Shown here piece by piece: positions 1 to 13,672 of a stretch of 64,000 bases of DNA. The stretch comes from Nectonema munidae (lineage: Eukaryota > Nematomorpha > Nectonematoida > Nectonematidae). Made by a program: the position numbers and the translations under genes. How positions within the stretch are numbered: position 1 is the stretch's first letter; every line of letters begins with the position of its first letter. The notes beneath the pieces were generated by a model, which was given only the letters and a program-made list of their open reading frames with translations, did not search any database and had not been told where the DNA came from. Where the stretch lies: positions 248,001 to 312,000 of the forward strand of contig JAUIRK010000913.1 of NCBI GenBank assembly GCA_030549495.1. The letters are read 5' to 3'.

Positions 1-1453
1 AGATTAAGCAAATTACGTTTAAAACAGGAATTATTATGGAAGGAGGTTTTTTTTATTGATTTTAACTCAAATATGTTAGATCAGTGCATTCATTTTTTAT
101 ATAAGTTATATACAAAGTAATATGTAAAATGCCTTTAAAGAATAAGGTCTTAATGCTATGCTAGTGAATGAGGAAATGAATAGCTAAATTTAAGTGCCTT
201 GCCCACATTATTGAATGATCAATTAACTTGCATCTTGGGCGGGGATAAGGGATATTGATTTTCTTTCCAAGTGAAGTCGACGGGTTGCTCCACTCAGCAC
301 CTTGTTTCAAATGCAACACTATTTTACAAAACAAATATTTCTATAAAATTTTTTGGTTGTTCGTGAAAACTTGATTTGAATTTTTTTCGTTTATGGTTCT
401 GTATACTGTTGTAGATTCAATATTTTGACATTAAATTTAGTTTAGTAAACTATTATTATATTATGTGGCAAACAAATGTAAAAAATCTTTATTTCAATAA
501 TTATGTGAATAATATCACATCATTTGATCTACGAAACATGAAGCTTGAATGATAGGGTTCGACATCCCTCTGCTGTAAAGCTTTACTATCTTCATTTACA
601 AAGCGAAAATCATCCATTCTTATCATCTTAGCGTGTTTCGGCAAATAAACCACGTTAATTAACCAATTTCATCTCAGAAAAAGAGGACGAAATTAAGTAA
701 GGTGACTTAAAATACCTTAAAATCAAGAAACGTGGTAAACTAGCGTTTATATGAATGCCATTAAATATAAAAATTTGAAGCGATAAAATTTCTATATGTG
801 TAGGAATCTAAACGCAAGAACAATGGGTGGTAGCAGTTTTATTCTCCGAAAAATTTGATAACCATTTATTATGTTATATCCGATAATGAGATTTTGGTAG
901 GCCAATAAATATTATGTAAAAGCTGTATAGTAAGACTGTTACGCTTGAGAGATTTCTTTGTTATTGTGTATATTTAAATGTATGTTCGTTTCTTTCTAAG
1001 CTTGAATATGTTCTATATACTCTCTTTGAAAGAAGGAGAAGGGATATCAATAAAAATATTTCTAATACTTTTATACTTGAAACTTTTATTGTAAACTGTA
1101 TAATTGCGAATTAAACTTTTTAAAAAGTTTTTTGCATTTGATGATTTTATTGACTTTTTCAATTTTTCTGAATCTATCCTTTTGTAATTATATTTTTTAG
1201 ATTTTATTAATGTCTAAGCTCAATTTTAGTGAAAACAAATCCATTTTGTTGAAACATAAATAATTTCAAAGATGCAACAAATAGTCTGATATAAATGAAT
1301 ACACAAAATGCGTGAAAACTGATTGATAGGCTCTACATTGAGCAAAAAATAGTTTATAATTTGCAACTAGAAAAAAATAAGTGTCTGAAAAATAAATGTT
1401 CTACCATTTTTGTGCACTCTAATGGGCCATTCATATTTATTAAGATGTCATAC
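1..1453. other. Non-coding, AT-rich, no feature seen
   Basis: Presumed last intron or 3' region of the XKR-like gene. I looked on the minus strand for a terminal XKR exon joining in phase 1 and found none that keeps an open frame. Confidence 0.4.
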
Positions 1454-1735
1454 CTATGATAAAGGCTAGAAAGGAAACGACCATACAAACTTCAAAGACT
1501 TTGGCCGATGTGGACGGCTTGTAATAAATCAGGGAAAAGAGAAAGGTGTTTTCAAAGGCGATCATGGCGTAAAATAGCATCATCTTCCAGCGACTTGTTC
1601 CCTGCTTTAAGTTGAAGAAAGAGAAGCTCATGATGACAGCGAACACACAACTAAAAATGCGGTCCCCTACGAATTCATCAAAAAAGGAAGTTCTTTGAAA
1701 GGTGATCCAGGTTAGCATGAGTAGCCAGTGCAGTG
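1454..1735 (-). CDS. XKR-like gene, C-terminal-half exon
   Basis: Acceptor TTTAAG|CA, donor ATAG|GTATGA, 282 bp. It reads LHWLLMLTWITFQRTSF, then FVGDRIFSCVFAVIMSFSFF, NLKQGTSRWKMMLFYAMIAF, ENTFLFSLIYY and a last helix ending AFII. The N-[LV]-K-x-G-x-[ST]-R and ENxxL motifs are diagnostic of XKR proteins. About 20-60 residues should follow in a further exon. Confidence 0.83.
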
Positions 1736-4700
1736 CTTAAATTTGAATTACATTTAATTAAGAGAGGAAGTAATACTCAAAATCTTAGCATTTTCCCTTG
1801 GATTTTTATTTAATTTTGTATTATTATTATTATTATTCAAAGTTCAGTATATTGGAGGAAAGAAATAGCATGCATAGTATTTTTGCATAGTCATTAAAAA
1901 TCTTCCAGGACACTTATCGTTTAATTAAAACATTAAAATAAAATTTCATTGAATATTGTTTAAAATAGAGTTGAAATTATTTAACTATCAAATGAATCAT
2001 ATGGATAATTTGTTTACGATCGTTAAAAATTGTAGCCCTTTGAAGTAAAATCATCACCCAAGTATTTTTCCTCCGTAAAGGTTTTTTTTTACCAATTACT
2101 CAAAGAAATTTGCTTGTTGACCCCATTTAGCGCCGCCCACTCGGATATGGCAACCATGGACTTAGGTAGATGCTAATATTGGAAAAACATTTGTCGTCCA
2201 GCATAATGTCAGATCTTCTTTTAAATTTCTCATCACCAATCTGTTAGTTGAATTTGCGAATGAAAAATATAGAATATCTTGCTTGGAGTTACCTAACGCT
2301 CTACAAGGCAAATGAAGCCTCTTAGTTTCATCCTCCCTAAAAAGGGTATAACCTCGTTTATTTTTCAAATCTAACGTACGTTATGTTATAAAGAATTTTT
2401 AAACGTAAAGTACCATATTAACACCAATCGATTTAAACGCATGGAATTAGAAATATGGAAGTCAAAAATTTATTAAAATGAAAAGATAGTGTTTCTTCCA
2501 TCAAGCCTATAATGAAAAAAAGTATAAATAAACTTTTTACAAACCGTTTTTCTTTACTGCAATATTTTCTTTCATTTATAGTTAGAAATATTACCTAAAA
2601 AGAGAAAGATCCAATATTTGTAGGATAGAGAGAATATCAGAAGTGTTGAAATTCTAGAAGCGATCATTCCACAACGCCAAATTAACTGAACACACACAGC
2701 AAAGATGTTATCGGTGAATTGTAGAGATTTTTGCTTTTCAAATGTCATGCATTGGATGTATGAATAGAGAGACCAGACTGTGTGCAGAGAACAAGAAATG
2801 ATGCTTAAAACTAGAAAAATGAATTATATGAAATTTTATGAAATATTTTAAAAGATCACCACTATGCATAATAAACGTAAATAAGATAAAATTAGTTTTT
2901 GAGTGTTATAATCTATAAAAGCTATGAGAACTTACAAATTTAGACATATACTTTCATAAATTATTCGCAGTATAAAAATTATTTTATAATTCTTTATTTT
3001 TCAAAACAAGCTCAGAAAGCTAATCGCTTTTTGATCAGTTCTTGGATCTTTTCGGTAAAAAATTTGGCAGAGTAAATATAGGCAATAAAGCTTAAAAAAT
3101 TTGTTCATTATTTAACTTCTTAATTAAACGAACATTTGGATAGATCTATTTGTTTAATTATTATTCTTTACATAGTTAGTTGGAGAAATAGTCAGATATG
3201 TCTAGTTGCTAAAAATAATAAAATGTATTTGTAGATTTTTGTTGCATGAAAATTTCTTATTGAAAAATAGTTACTGTAATAAAAAAATTATTTTGTTCAC
3301 TAACTTAATTATAAAAAAATACTTAAATAAATAGAATGAAGTAGTGGTGTATCGGATATGAAATTTTTTCTATCTGCAGGTGGAGATGCGGTTACCAAAT
3401 TTGACATCTTAGTGGAAGCGGATGGGGATGCGGATATCATAATTGCTATTCTAAGCAAACGCAAGTTTTATACTTCTTAAAAATCTAGAGAAATATCAAT
3501 GTATATGTGTTATCATGAAGACGTACCTATCATAAAAATTTTGGATAAAGTAAAAATTCAAAAATTCCGAAAAAAACTTAGCGGTATATAGAAAAAAGGA
3601 AAATGGTTAAAAATTGCGGATGCGAATGTTATTGTGGATATAAATGGTCTGCGGATGAGGATGTTAAGAGGATGTAAAATTTTTGGCGGATAATTCGCAT
3701 CTGAGGGTGCGATTACGGATATCCGATACATCTCTTGAATCAAAATAGGCACTACAAGTAAAAAGGCTTATTTGAATAATTTCTAAATTTTCTATAATTT
3801 GATTACACAATCAAGCCTGTTAAGTGTTTTACCTATGAAACACCACCTGTCTAAAAGAGCCAGTTTTCATAAGTCGAATATCATTTGTATGTTATTTACC
3901 CTAATAAGTAATTCGTCTCATCTGTCTATTATATCTCCTTATTTCACCTGAGACGAACTTTCTTAACAAAAACAAACCCTTTTCCTTGATTGTGCAAATT
4001 TACCACTCTCTCAACTACAATCGCCAGCACAAGCATACCCTTGGGCGGAATACAAAACGAAGCAACTGACCTACATCTGGGGAGTGCAGAAGCTCTTGAT
4101 TTGAGCTGAAAGGTTTGTGAGGCAATTGAAGCCCTATCTTTCATCTTAAAAATTGGATAACTCAAGAGGTGGCTTTCCTTCTTTAACTCATTTGATCTCA
4201 TCATCACCTTCTAAATGACGTAGACGATTTCTTGATGTTAAGGTATTTTAATATAAAATTAATTAATATCTTCTTCTTTTTCTGGTATAAATAAAAGGCG
4301 CCAACTCTGCATAGATAAGCCAGTCATGATTGAATGAACTTGGCTAGCTTGATAAAGAGATATCCACTCACAGTCTGGCGCAGAGTGGATAACATCTGCA
4401 GAAGAACCTCTTGCAAATGGTTCGAAAATTTAATTTGATTATATTCAGGACACTCCAAGACAAAAAGTTATAAGCATTTTCCCTATCTGCGAAAATTCTT
4501 GAACAGCTGCTATTCTTTTCTTACATTATGGAAAGGTTATTTTATCAAATAGATCTATACATGATATGATTGTAGAAATCGCTCACAAAACAAACAAGTA
4601 GTCTTCTAACAGAAATCACATTTATTAATTTTATTATGAAACCTTTCTGATAAATTTTCATGTAAATCGTGAAAAAGAATTATGTTTACTTGACTCCACC

Positions 4701-7700
4701 TACCGTGAAACAATAATGTCAAATGTGCACAAATTTCCTCTTTGCAAAAGTTAGGGGTCTTCTTAAGTGAGGAATCTATGGACTTGATGGTGGCTGACTG
4801 CATTTTCTTAACCAATTTTAGTATAAACGCAAAACAACTTAGCCTAAAATTTAAACGCATGCACATTTTATACTATTACTTATTCTTGTTCAACTGGTGG
4901 TTCAATTTTGTAAGTTTTAAACCTATCAGCGTAAGTATAATAGTCTAGGGTTTTGACTAGTTAAATGCGTTCTTTTGTTATTATCATGAAGACTTTGTAT
5001 AACCGTCATATTGAACTTTAAGTAATCAACTGACTGTAAAAACATAAACTTAAGTCTATATCAATGTTAACCTAGACTTTTTCACTAATCACTATTTTTA
5101 ACATAGTATCCAATTTAATGGACTAATATTTAAGACTTAAAATTAGCTTTGGGTATTTTGAAACCAAAATTCCATTGATTCAGAAATATTTTAACATAAC
5201 TTCCTCTGAAGAACAGAAAATGAGTAGAATTAAAAAATTTGTTCTCACCCAAAAGTAAATGCGTAAAAAGTGATGTAATCGTTGCTTACTCTGAGAAATG
5301 TGAAAGTGATTTGAGGCGAGGACCACGTGAACTTGGAAGAGAAGTGTGGGAAGACATTTCAAGTAGGAGTGGATGATGTTGAGCATTGCTAAGTCGATCA
5401 AGCACTGATTTAAAATGTCCGCTTCTTCATTTTTTCTTTTGAAAGTCCAAGCTTCCATGATTACTTTGTAGTATCTAAAGAAGTGTATTTTTGAGTGAAA
5501 AAGTTCAGCGTATGGCAGTTTTGTACCAGCACAGATACAGCAAGTGTGTATGTTTATTTGCCGTCCCGTGTTAAAAGTTATAATGACACTTTAAACGCCG
5601 AAAACTATACACGTATATAGATAGGTATATACAAAATATAAGGACGAAGTATATAGTAATCATTAGTTACAGTATAGAATTCAAGCTATTCTGTGTTATA
5701 ATGTAGGAATACAATAAAGAATATAAAACGAAAAAAAAATATGATGCTGGCGCTTTGCTCCTTTCTACAGTTCTGTCGTTTGCACCCTTTTTCTATATTC
5801 AAAAGTAATGTAAAGTATTTACTTGTTTGACTAATATGTGCCCTAATGCCGTACCTTTATATTCCGCCATTCTATATCCCACGCACTTCAATATATGCGT
5901 ATTTCCTCTTTCACACTATTTTTTAAGATTTCAAAGTATGAATATTTGTGAAAAATTGATAAATTTTAAAAAAGCATAATTTAGGAAAATATAATTAAAC
6001 TTATTTAAAAAATTTTTAGTGCCTAATAAATTGTATATTTTATCCCTGTTTACATTACATGCCAATTTAATGGGTCATCTTCAGCACCAAATTTATATTC
6101 ATTAATATTTTCCATTTTAAAAATATTTCCATTTATTGAAAAATTGAAGAAAATAGTTTATTTCGTTTAAATTTTAGCCAAACACCTTTTTTCATACGAT
6201 TTTTTTAAATTTTTAACCTCAATCTGTTATGGGTTTTGATTGATATATACCAAATAATATAAAATATAGTGTGATGTAAAATTTTTCTCTTTTTGCAACA
6301 TTTTAAATATCCGATAAAAAGGCATGAAGCCACGGCCGTAGCCAATGAGGGCCAAGAGGGTGCTCTAAAAATGTTAAATTAAAGATTTTTCTAAAAAAAA
6401 TTAGAGAACTTTTACAAAAAATAAAATTAATTCTGTAAATTTAGACTAATCTTAATCCCACAATTTTTCTACAGATGACCGATGAAAGAAATATGAAGAT
6501 AGAGATATAATAGGACAAAGAGATTTCGGAACTCCTTTGTTAGCAACTTTTTAGCCACTTCTAAATTAGCTATTAGTTTTGTTTCCTTCCAAATTTTTTA
6601 CGAGATACAAAATTTTACTTTTAGAGTTTACTAAACTATTACTTACTTGCCTAAAAAGAAAGAAAAGGATATGAAAATAACTTTAGGGTTTTATCACAGA
6701 GACGCAACTTCGTAAATTGAAGGAATTTATAAACAGCTGAGTTTTTTGCCAAGAAATATCTGGATTAGGAATTTTTTGTTAGTGCAACTTTAAAATTTAG
6801 TCTATTTTGATTCGTCAAGAAACTGGCATGATACACGACGTACATCGTAAAATCATGTTATATGATGAAAAATGAGATTACATGCCTTCAATCCTATCTA
6901 AACACTGTAAATACATTTACCCTATAAAATACTTCTACGTGAAAAAAATATAGTAGACGATCACAGGAAGAAGCCAAAATATTTTCCAAAAACATAAACT
7001 AGAAGCCAATGGAGAACAGAAAATATTTAATTAGAAGTAACCATAGGAAATATAACTAAATAAATATGCTTTAAAAGATCAGTTTAACTATATCGGTTTA
7101 GCTGGTTTATGTGCTTTGATATAGAGCCGCCTTCAAGAAATCATTTGTGTACACTAAAAAAGAAGTGATCTAATCGTTTAAAAAATATTATTTTTAAATT
7201 TGAAGTATCAAGTCTGCAAAAGTCGCAAATAATAATAAAAATCAAAAACTAAGTCGCAAAATAAATCCAAAAAACTATATCAATAAACCAATGATTAACA
7301 AAATCAATAGTATAATATTTTTAGAAACTAATAAATTTAATAATCTTTAGTACATTTTAAATTGTTTTGCAAATAAATATTTTTCCTAAATTTTAAATAT
7401 AGATGAAAAATGAGTTTTTAAATAAAAAAATTCAGTAATTTTGATGAAAGTATAGAGCTGGTACATAACCAATTTCATATAAGACAAATATTAGCACAAC
7501 TGCACGTTTCACTTTATGATAAAATAATAATAAGGAACACAATATCGACATTCCAATTGATTAAAAATATCTTTTTGGTAAAAAGATAAAATTTATTTTA
7601 TTTCCTTGAAAATAATTAAAGAAAATTTCCTGTCCAATTTGTTTTTAAGGAATCATGGTTATTTCAAGGAATTATAAAAAAATTACCTTAGAGGAAGACA

Positions 7701-8497
7701 AGCCAGAAAAAAATGAGAAATCAGTAGACAGCTCATCTTCTTCACCCCATCTATTCTATACCACTTGAAACTAAAAAACTAGAAATAACAATTTAAAATG
7801 TATTTAAGGATAAGAATTAGTCTGGTGTGTTATCATCAGTCAATTTTATAATGTGATGAGGTTGAGATCATTGTTATAATCATTATGAAGATATTTATGA
7901 GCCCTTGTTTGAAGATAATGATAGTGTATAAGATGAAGATCATGGTGATGATGAGATCTGTTCGATTCTTTGAAAAATATATATAAACCTTTTTAACTTA
8001 TGAATATATAAATAAATAATTCAGTAGTTTCATTTTTTGTTAAATTAAAATGAATAGAAGGTTGTAATTGCCTTTTAAAAAAGAGTTAGAATTATCTTTT
8101 CAAAACTTTTGCAAATATTCCTACATCAAAATATTTGAACATCGTATTTTCAGTTTTCCAATTTTCTGTTCAAATTATCTAACCAAAGTTTACTAATAAA
8201 AGTGTTTCTTACTTGTATTGCGAAGATGGAATAACTCCATAAAACCAAGATAGTGATAGCTGAGTAATATTGACGTGTCACTAAGTACCCAATCACCAAA
8301 AATATGTCTAAAGTAAGGTCAATGTCATTAAGATAGATTGATATAGAAATTTTGATAAAAAAGAATTCATAAATTTTTATATACCCCGTAGTTTTTACTA
8401 ATTTTCCCCGAAGTATGGAGTGAAATTTTTTGAGATTTATGCCGGGGGGACTCTCTATTTCGAGGCCTAGCACTCCAACTCTACAATCACTAATCAT
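1454..8497 (-). CDS. XK-related (XKR) family membrane protein, partial gene
   Basis: Gene-level entry. Exons recognised on the minus strand: about 8497-8213, 5474-5290, 2810-2595 and 1735-1454. The last three join in matching phases (5290 ends phase 1, 2810 starts phase 1; 2595 ends phase 1, 1735 starts phase 1). The XKR pattern is clear: an early Asp-containing helix followed by YY, RYYKVI, DLAMLNIIHSYLKCLPTLLF, WSLYSYIQC, and GTSRWKMMLFYAMIAFENTF near the end. Family knowledge: plasma-membrane proteins with 8-10 membrane segments; some are caspase-activated phospholipid scramblases. The exon at 8213 ends in phase 0 but that at 5474 needs phase 2, so at least one exon between them is unidentified. 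The 3' exon was not found and probably lies left of the window. Confidence 0.8.
2595..2810 (-). CDS. XKR-like gene, internal exon (membrane helices)
   Basis: Acceptor TTTTTCTAG|TT, donor TTAG|GTAATA, 216 bp. It codes for ISCSLHTVWSLYSYIQC, then LIWRCGMIASRISTLLIFSL and SYKYWIFLFL. This corresponds to the paired helices of XKR proteins between the WALASYQ-like and VYKLYFGIF-like blocks. Phases match both neighbours. Confidence 0.8.
3341..3735. mobile_element. MITE-like element with TGTATCGGATA inverted ends
   Basis: The left end reads GTGGTGTATCGGATATG and the right end, read on the other strand, AGATGTATCGGATATCC. In between are several GC-richer motifs built on GCGGATG/GGATGCGG in both orientations, unlike the AT-rich surroundings. 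Flanks AGAATGAA and TGAATCAA could be a degraded 8-bp target duplication, which would suggest hAT type. There is no coding capacity. It lies in an XKR-like gene intron. Confidence 0.5.
5290..5474 (-). CDS. XKR-like gene, internal exon
   Basis: Acceptor CTTCTTTAG|A, donor CAGA|GTAAGC, 185 bp. It reads YYKVIMEAW, a charged linker, then DLAMLNIIHSYLKCLPTLLF and QVHVVLASN, the conserved XKR block normally seen as D-x-x-x-LRLFE-x-FLE-x-x-PQL. The reading frame stays open upstream of the chosen acceptor, so the exon could be longer. Confidence 0.75.
5475..8212. other. XKR-like gene intron(s); missing exon expected here
   Basis: The phase mismatch between the flanking exons means at least one small exon should lie here, but I could not identify it. 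A short GC-richer patch at about 6330-6365 (CGGCCGTAGCCAATGAGGG) resembles a transposon end. The rest is AT-rich and featureless. Confidence 0.35.
8213..8497 (-). CDS. XKR-like gene, N-terminal exon
   Basis: The open frame runs from 8497 to the donor CAA|GTAAGA at 8213. Residues NDIDLTLDIFLVIGYLVTRQ and the hydrophobic run up to SIFAIQ match the first membrane helix region of XKR proteins. The true start is uncertain: either the ATG at 8497 or an acceptor CTTTAG within the frame. The N-terminal third is less hydrophobic and not recognisable. Confidence 0.62.
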
Positions 8498-11333
8498 AGT
8501 TGGATGAGTAGAGCTTCACAAATTGTGCTCATTGAAGATAACGGATTTTGGATTTAAAAATATAAAACTATGCGTTATTAACAAAACGTAGGATACAACT
8601 ATGTATTGCAATTTATCATTCATTTTCAAAATACTTACATATAGTATATATCTACATTAGAACTTTAGACTCTTATTATCATGTTTAAGGAATATTTGCC
8701 GATATTAAGTAAAAATTTAGAGAATGTTTCAATAGGCTACTAAACAGAGTTAGAATAAGGGTAGCTTGCATAATAATGATCTGTTTTACGACTATGTTCA
8801 CTGCAATGCTAAGCTCTAGAATCTAGACTAGACGGTAGTTACAAATATAGCAAATATCTTACACCATTTACTTAATTTTTCGTTTCTAATTTTCTCTATT
8901 TTATCGCCTATTTTTTTCTTCCTCATATATTTTAATGACTTCTTTCAATGTTTTACTTTATCTTCCCTTAATTTTACCTATGATTTGTTATTCATAAGCT
9001 TTTTTTATTAAACTCTTCTTTTATTCTCCTATTTAAATAATTTATTAAGTAAAAATGCAAATCATTGATTAAGATTGTGATATTCTAGTTGTCATATGAT
9101 TTGAATTGATTGAAATCTGTCATCCGAAAATGCCCCTATTATCGTTCACGTATGAAACCTCTTTCTACCAATTACAGCAGCAAACAGTAGTCCATTTTTT
9201 CATAAAGATATTCACATTCGGAAAAAAAAATTTATTTTGTAACGCGTATTCTCCCTGGAAGATTGGTATATTAGAAATATACGCAGTAAGAATATTCATA
9301 AAATATGTTTATTTAGTTAAGATACAAGAACTCATTTGTTGAATAGTAAAGCTCTTGCATAAAAAAGATTTCCATTACAATGAAACAAATTGAAAGATTT
9401 TGAGGAAATTTGTCTCCCCAATCGATGTCTACTGAATCAACATCAGGAAAAAAATTCTTAGTATTCGAAGGATTATATGAAATTTGATTGCAATGTTCTC
9501 GGCAATGCAATTTAATTAACAACTCTTGCTAAACACTTGAAAGCTTCCATGACTAAAAGAATGCTTACACAAATGCTTGAAAATCGCGTTAGTTAAACAA
9601 TAGGTATATAATATATATGCGTATGCGTGTACAAATCCTATTAAGGTCTTGCTACCTCCCCAAAGATGAGCACTTGTGCACACACAAAGCCGCTATCTAC
9701 CTGCCCCCATTGTATGCATTTTGTATAAACTGAGATTATATGACTTGTACACGTAGAGCAAATCCCATTTAGGGATGTGTCGTGGATGTATATTGTAAAT
9801 GTCTGATATTTATCTAGCTGTTTGCCTTGATGCTAGACAAGAGAGAATAGGAGAGGAACACGTTTGTAAGTCTTCATGGAAATCAGAAGTAGCACTTATT
9901 GTTGAGTAGCTGTTATCCTGCTCATTTTTTAAACAAAGTTCACCATTCTCTCTTTTATTGTCAAGAAAATAACCGAGTTATCATTTTGCACATCTATCAA
10001 ACTCCCTTTTACAATTTAGGTGTCCTTAAGAAAAAAATTATAGAATATCTATATCGATCGTTTTCCCATGAAAACTACGATTTGGCATATTTTCTACAAG
10101 CTAATTTTTTTCAATGAATTTTAATAAAACTTAAAGCAGATGATTTTCTTTTATGAGAAACTGGTTTGCCACTCAGTATGAAAGGTTAGAGTGGTGAAGG
10201 AAGATTTGTATCTTTATAAATTTTAGCATGTGATGAATAGACGAACTCGAATTACAACGCAATTGAAGTAAATAGTTTCTCTTAGATAAAAGTATTTAAA
10301 ATTTAAACAAAAATGTCGTAGAGCTTTGACACAATATGACTAATAAACCGTATATATAATAATAGAAGAGCAATCCTAGAAACGTTGGATATTTCATCTG
10401 CATTGTTTAGAAAATCTGAAATAAAACCATAATTCCTACAAATTGTGCATAAATTTTTTGTTTAAAATAATATCACTAATAAAAAATGTTAATAAAGTGA
10501 CTTCATTTAATATATAAATAATAATCGAAACTACGCCACATCGATAATAATTGTCCAAATGATCAAGTTGTTGGCTTTAACTTAGTTTCGTTTTTTTCAA
10601 AGTTAATCTTCCCTACCAAACTTTCGTTTTGCCTTTTAAATAAATTGAATTTGATTTATCTTTTTTTTTCTTAAAGAAGATATGTATGTTATCAGTTTCA
10701 GGCGAGCAAAGATGTTTTTCAATTGATATTTGATTGCAGTGGAATCGAGAAGATAACATGAATATATAGGATTTCCTTAATTTTGATGTCTTAAATCTTA
10801 ATTTTAGATGAGTTATGTGTTAGATTTGGCAACGTAAACTATAATGTATGTATATAAAACATAATTTAATTTAATCAATCACCAAAATATATTTTTTCTA
10901 AGTTATATCCAACGAAACAAACCGTTAGACTTCATGTGTGTAAGTGCATACATAATTATAGTGGTTGCTTCTTGGGATAAAGAAGCTTGGGAATTTTTCA
11001 AATTCATTTGCCATAATACCCATAATCTTCAATCAAAAACTAAAGATGCGCTGTTGTTGACTCTATTTTTCACTTTTACTTTTCGAAGTTTTAATTTCTG
11101 TATTATTTTTGGAAGTGATTATACATAATATCCTATATTAGAGAGAGGGAGCCCAAAATTTTCAAGATAGGTGGGGCAATGAGGGCACAAACATTTTAAA
11201 TACAAATATGATTACATAAGAATATCTATAATCAGTATTATATACAGTAAAAAATTTATAGTACTATTACTAGTTTAATAGTAAAACAGTAGTAAAGTTA
11301 ATTTTTACTAAATATAAAGTTCCACTACTATAT
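8498..11333. other. Long AT-rich stretch with no supported gene
   Basis: Only short open frames without recognisable domains, codon bias or splice signals. Nothing supported. Confidence 0.4.
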
Positions 11334-11489
11334 CCCTCAGATACACATAAAAAAACAAGTACATTTTGAGCATTTGGGGTCATTTTGACCCCATAACAAA
11401 ATATCTAGAAAATCGAGTCATTACGCTCCAATGTTATTTTATTTTAAGAAAATGAGATAAAAACAGAAATATTTTATTTTGTGCAATCT

Positions 11490-12410
11490 TCACAGTAATA
11501 AAAAGTATGGTTCTTACAAATGAGTTTCGAACAGTTATGACACATTATGTTTTTTTGTCATCTTTTCTACTTCAAACCTCACATCTAGTTCGTTTCACAG
11601 ATGAATTCCTCAAAATATCAACATTTCTCTCTATTCCACATCTTTTCAAAGCTAAAATGGAATCTTTTTTCAAAGATTTTGATGTGATTCGTTTAGGCAT
11701 TTGAGGCCAAAGCAGTTCTTTCACTTGATCATCTAAATATAATCTTCTACGATGAGTGTAAGAAGCATTGTAATCTGAATTGTTGCTCCTATATAGCAAA
11801 TAAGCGTTCAAGACTCCAACGTTGAGAATATTGAAAAAATGCCATCGGCCATCGTTTCTAAGCACGAAATAGGTAATAAGAAGTTTATCCATCAAAGCAA
11901 CGCCCCTTTTGTTTGGTTGAAGCATTTAAGGATTTCAGGAACTTTCTTGCGGTGCATTAAATGATGGAACTTAAAAGTCTACTTGGAATGTAACTCAACA
12001 GAGTCAACTTGTCGGAAAAACAGAATTTACTTGAAAAAAATTCTCTGTTGGATTTTAATAGTATTTACTTTGCTATTTCTTTTCTATTGCCTTTGATAGG
12101 TCCAACAATTGATAAGTTTTTTTTCTAGTAAATCTTTTGCTAAAGAAACACTTGTGAAGTATCAGTTACATGTAATATTGATACCTGTGAAATAAAGAGA
12201 ACGAGAAAGACTGAGAAGTATTTTAGAAGATAAATTTGTTTCCACTTGACCACCAGGTTTCTTTCCCAAATACACCAGCGCATTTCTAGCATAGCTCGTC
12301 TTTGAATCACACATCCAAAATATTTTGATACAATACTTAGATGGTTTACGAGGTATATACTGTCTAAACCAACACCTCCCACGATAAGACAGAAACTGCT
12401 CGTCTACTGT
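11490..12410 (-). pseudogene. piggyBac transposase remnant
   Basis: Cut-and-paste transposase with a DDD catalytic triad and a C-terminal Cys-rich zinc-binding domain. Seen on the minus strand: VDEQFLSYRG followed by about 60 further residues in one frame (KPSKYCIKIFWMCDSKTSYA, ARNALVYLGKKPGG), then after a frame change NAYLLY and RRRLYLDDQVKELLWPQ, and finally CHNCSKLICK with YYCEDC. At least two or three frame breaks occur. Confidence 0.82.
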
Positions 12411-13210
12411 AAAATTTGTTGAAATTGGTTAATACTTTCTACAGTTATTGATGAAAATAGACCAAATATGCCTGATTGGTGCAAGCTTATTATTTATTGA
12501 TCTTTCTTGCCTTGTTCTTTTATCAGCAAATCTCAGCAATCTTTTCCAATTACGAAATCGATTCAAAGACATGGTAGCAGCGTACTGTGGATTAGAAAAA
12601 GAACTCAGAAAAAAGTTTTCATATTAACATCCCAATTTGGCTCTTTACCAGACAAGATTAAAAGACCAAAAAAAAACCTGAAGCTCATTTTCATCAACAT
12701 TGCGCCACTTTGTTTTGTTTTGCTCCGATATTCTTTTTCCTTCTCTGTTTGTAGAAGAAATTATTTCTTCAATAATATTCAATGTAAAAAACAAATCAAA
12801 TGAACTCTTTATTGTAGATATGTTTGTTTTTGTTTCTTTGTATCTGACAATGTTATGGGGAAAAGTTTTACAATTAGTTTTTTTGTAATTCTCTCATAAT
12901 ATTCCATCTCTCGCTTTCAAAAAAAAAGATCCATTTTTTGTTTGAACAGAAGAAAATCTATTGTTATCATAACTGGAACATTCATCACTTGAAGAACTAA
13001 TGAAAGAACAAGTGTCTTCATTTGTTTTGAAAATTTTCAGAACACTCGCTTTCATCAAAGATACATCCATTATTTTTATCCTCGGACGAGAAAGTGTTCA
13101 TTGAAATGTGTTTAAATAAAAAAAGTCTAATGTACTTTATGAATATTAAGGTAAGTTCATAAAAACAACAAACTCATTCAATTGCTTTACAACAATCTTT
13201 ACAATATATA

Positions 13211-13672
13211 TATTGATGAGCAAAACAAAAAGTCAATTTTCTTACTATGATTGCCTATATTTAACAAGGATAACAAAAAACATGTTTCAATCGAAGGCAA
13301 TGCGTGGCATCTTCCTTGTTGTTAAACAAGGCTATAGTTAACAAAAAAACCATTTTTATTATATGATATTCTTGTCACAAAACTATATAATAATTATATA
13401 ATGCACTAAAAAACTGAATAGAAATGAATGAAAAGGGAAATCAAAAGTTCGATCAAAATGACTATAATGGTCAAATGACTTCTAATATGATGAATATTTT
13501 TAAGGTTAGTTCACCAATACAACAAACTCATTTAATTTCTTTAACGAACCTCGTTTTACAACAAAAAAGTTGTCACATATTGCCTTCAATTAAAACATAT
13601 TTTTTTGTTATCCTTGTTAAATATAGGCAATCTTAGTAAGAAAATTAGCCTTTTGTTTTGCTCAATAAAATA
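13211..13672. repeat. Inverted repeat pair, about 90-bp arms
   Basis: 13211-13305 (GAGCAAAACAAAAAGTCAAT, then TTGCCTATATTTAACAAGG and GTTTCAATCGAAGGCAATG) is repeated as its reverse complement at 13580-13672, with a spacer of about 270 bp. A shorter direct repeat (AACAAACTCATT context) precedes each arm at about 13139 and 13491. This could be a small MITE or a fold-back structure inside the piggyBac copy. Confidence 0.7.

Noticed and set aside
480-660. Minus-strand open stretch (MIRMDDFRFVNEDSKALQQR) as the last XKR exon
   Set aside because: No acceptor gives the required phase 1 with this frame; upstream stops are in the way, so a link to the XKR gene cannot be supported.
9106-9342. 78-codon plus-strand ORF
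   Set aside because: Aromatic-rich, AT-driven composition and no family; typical of chance ORFs in this base composition.
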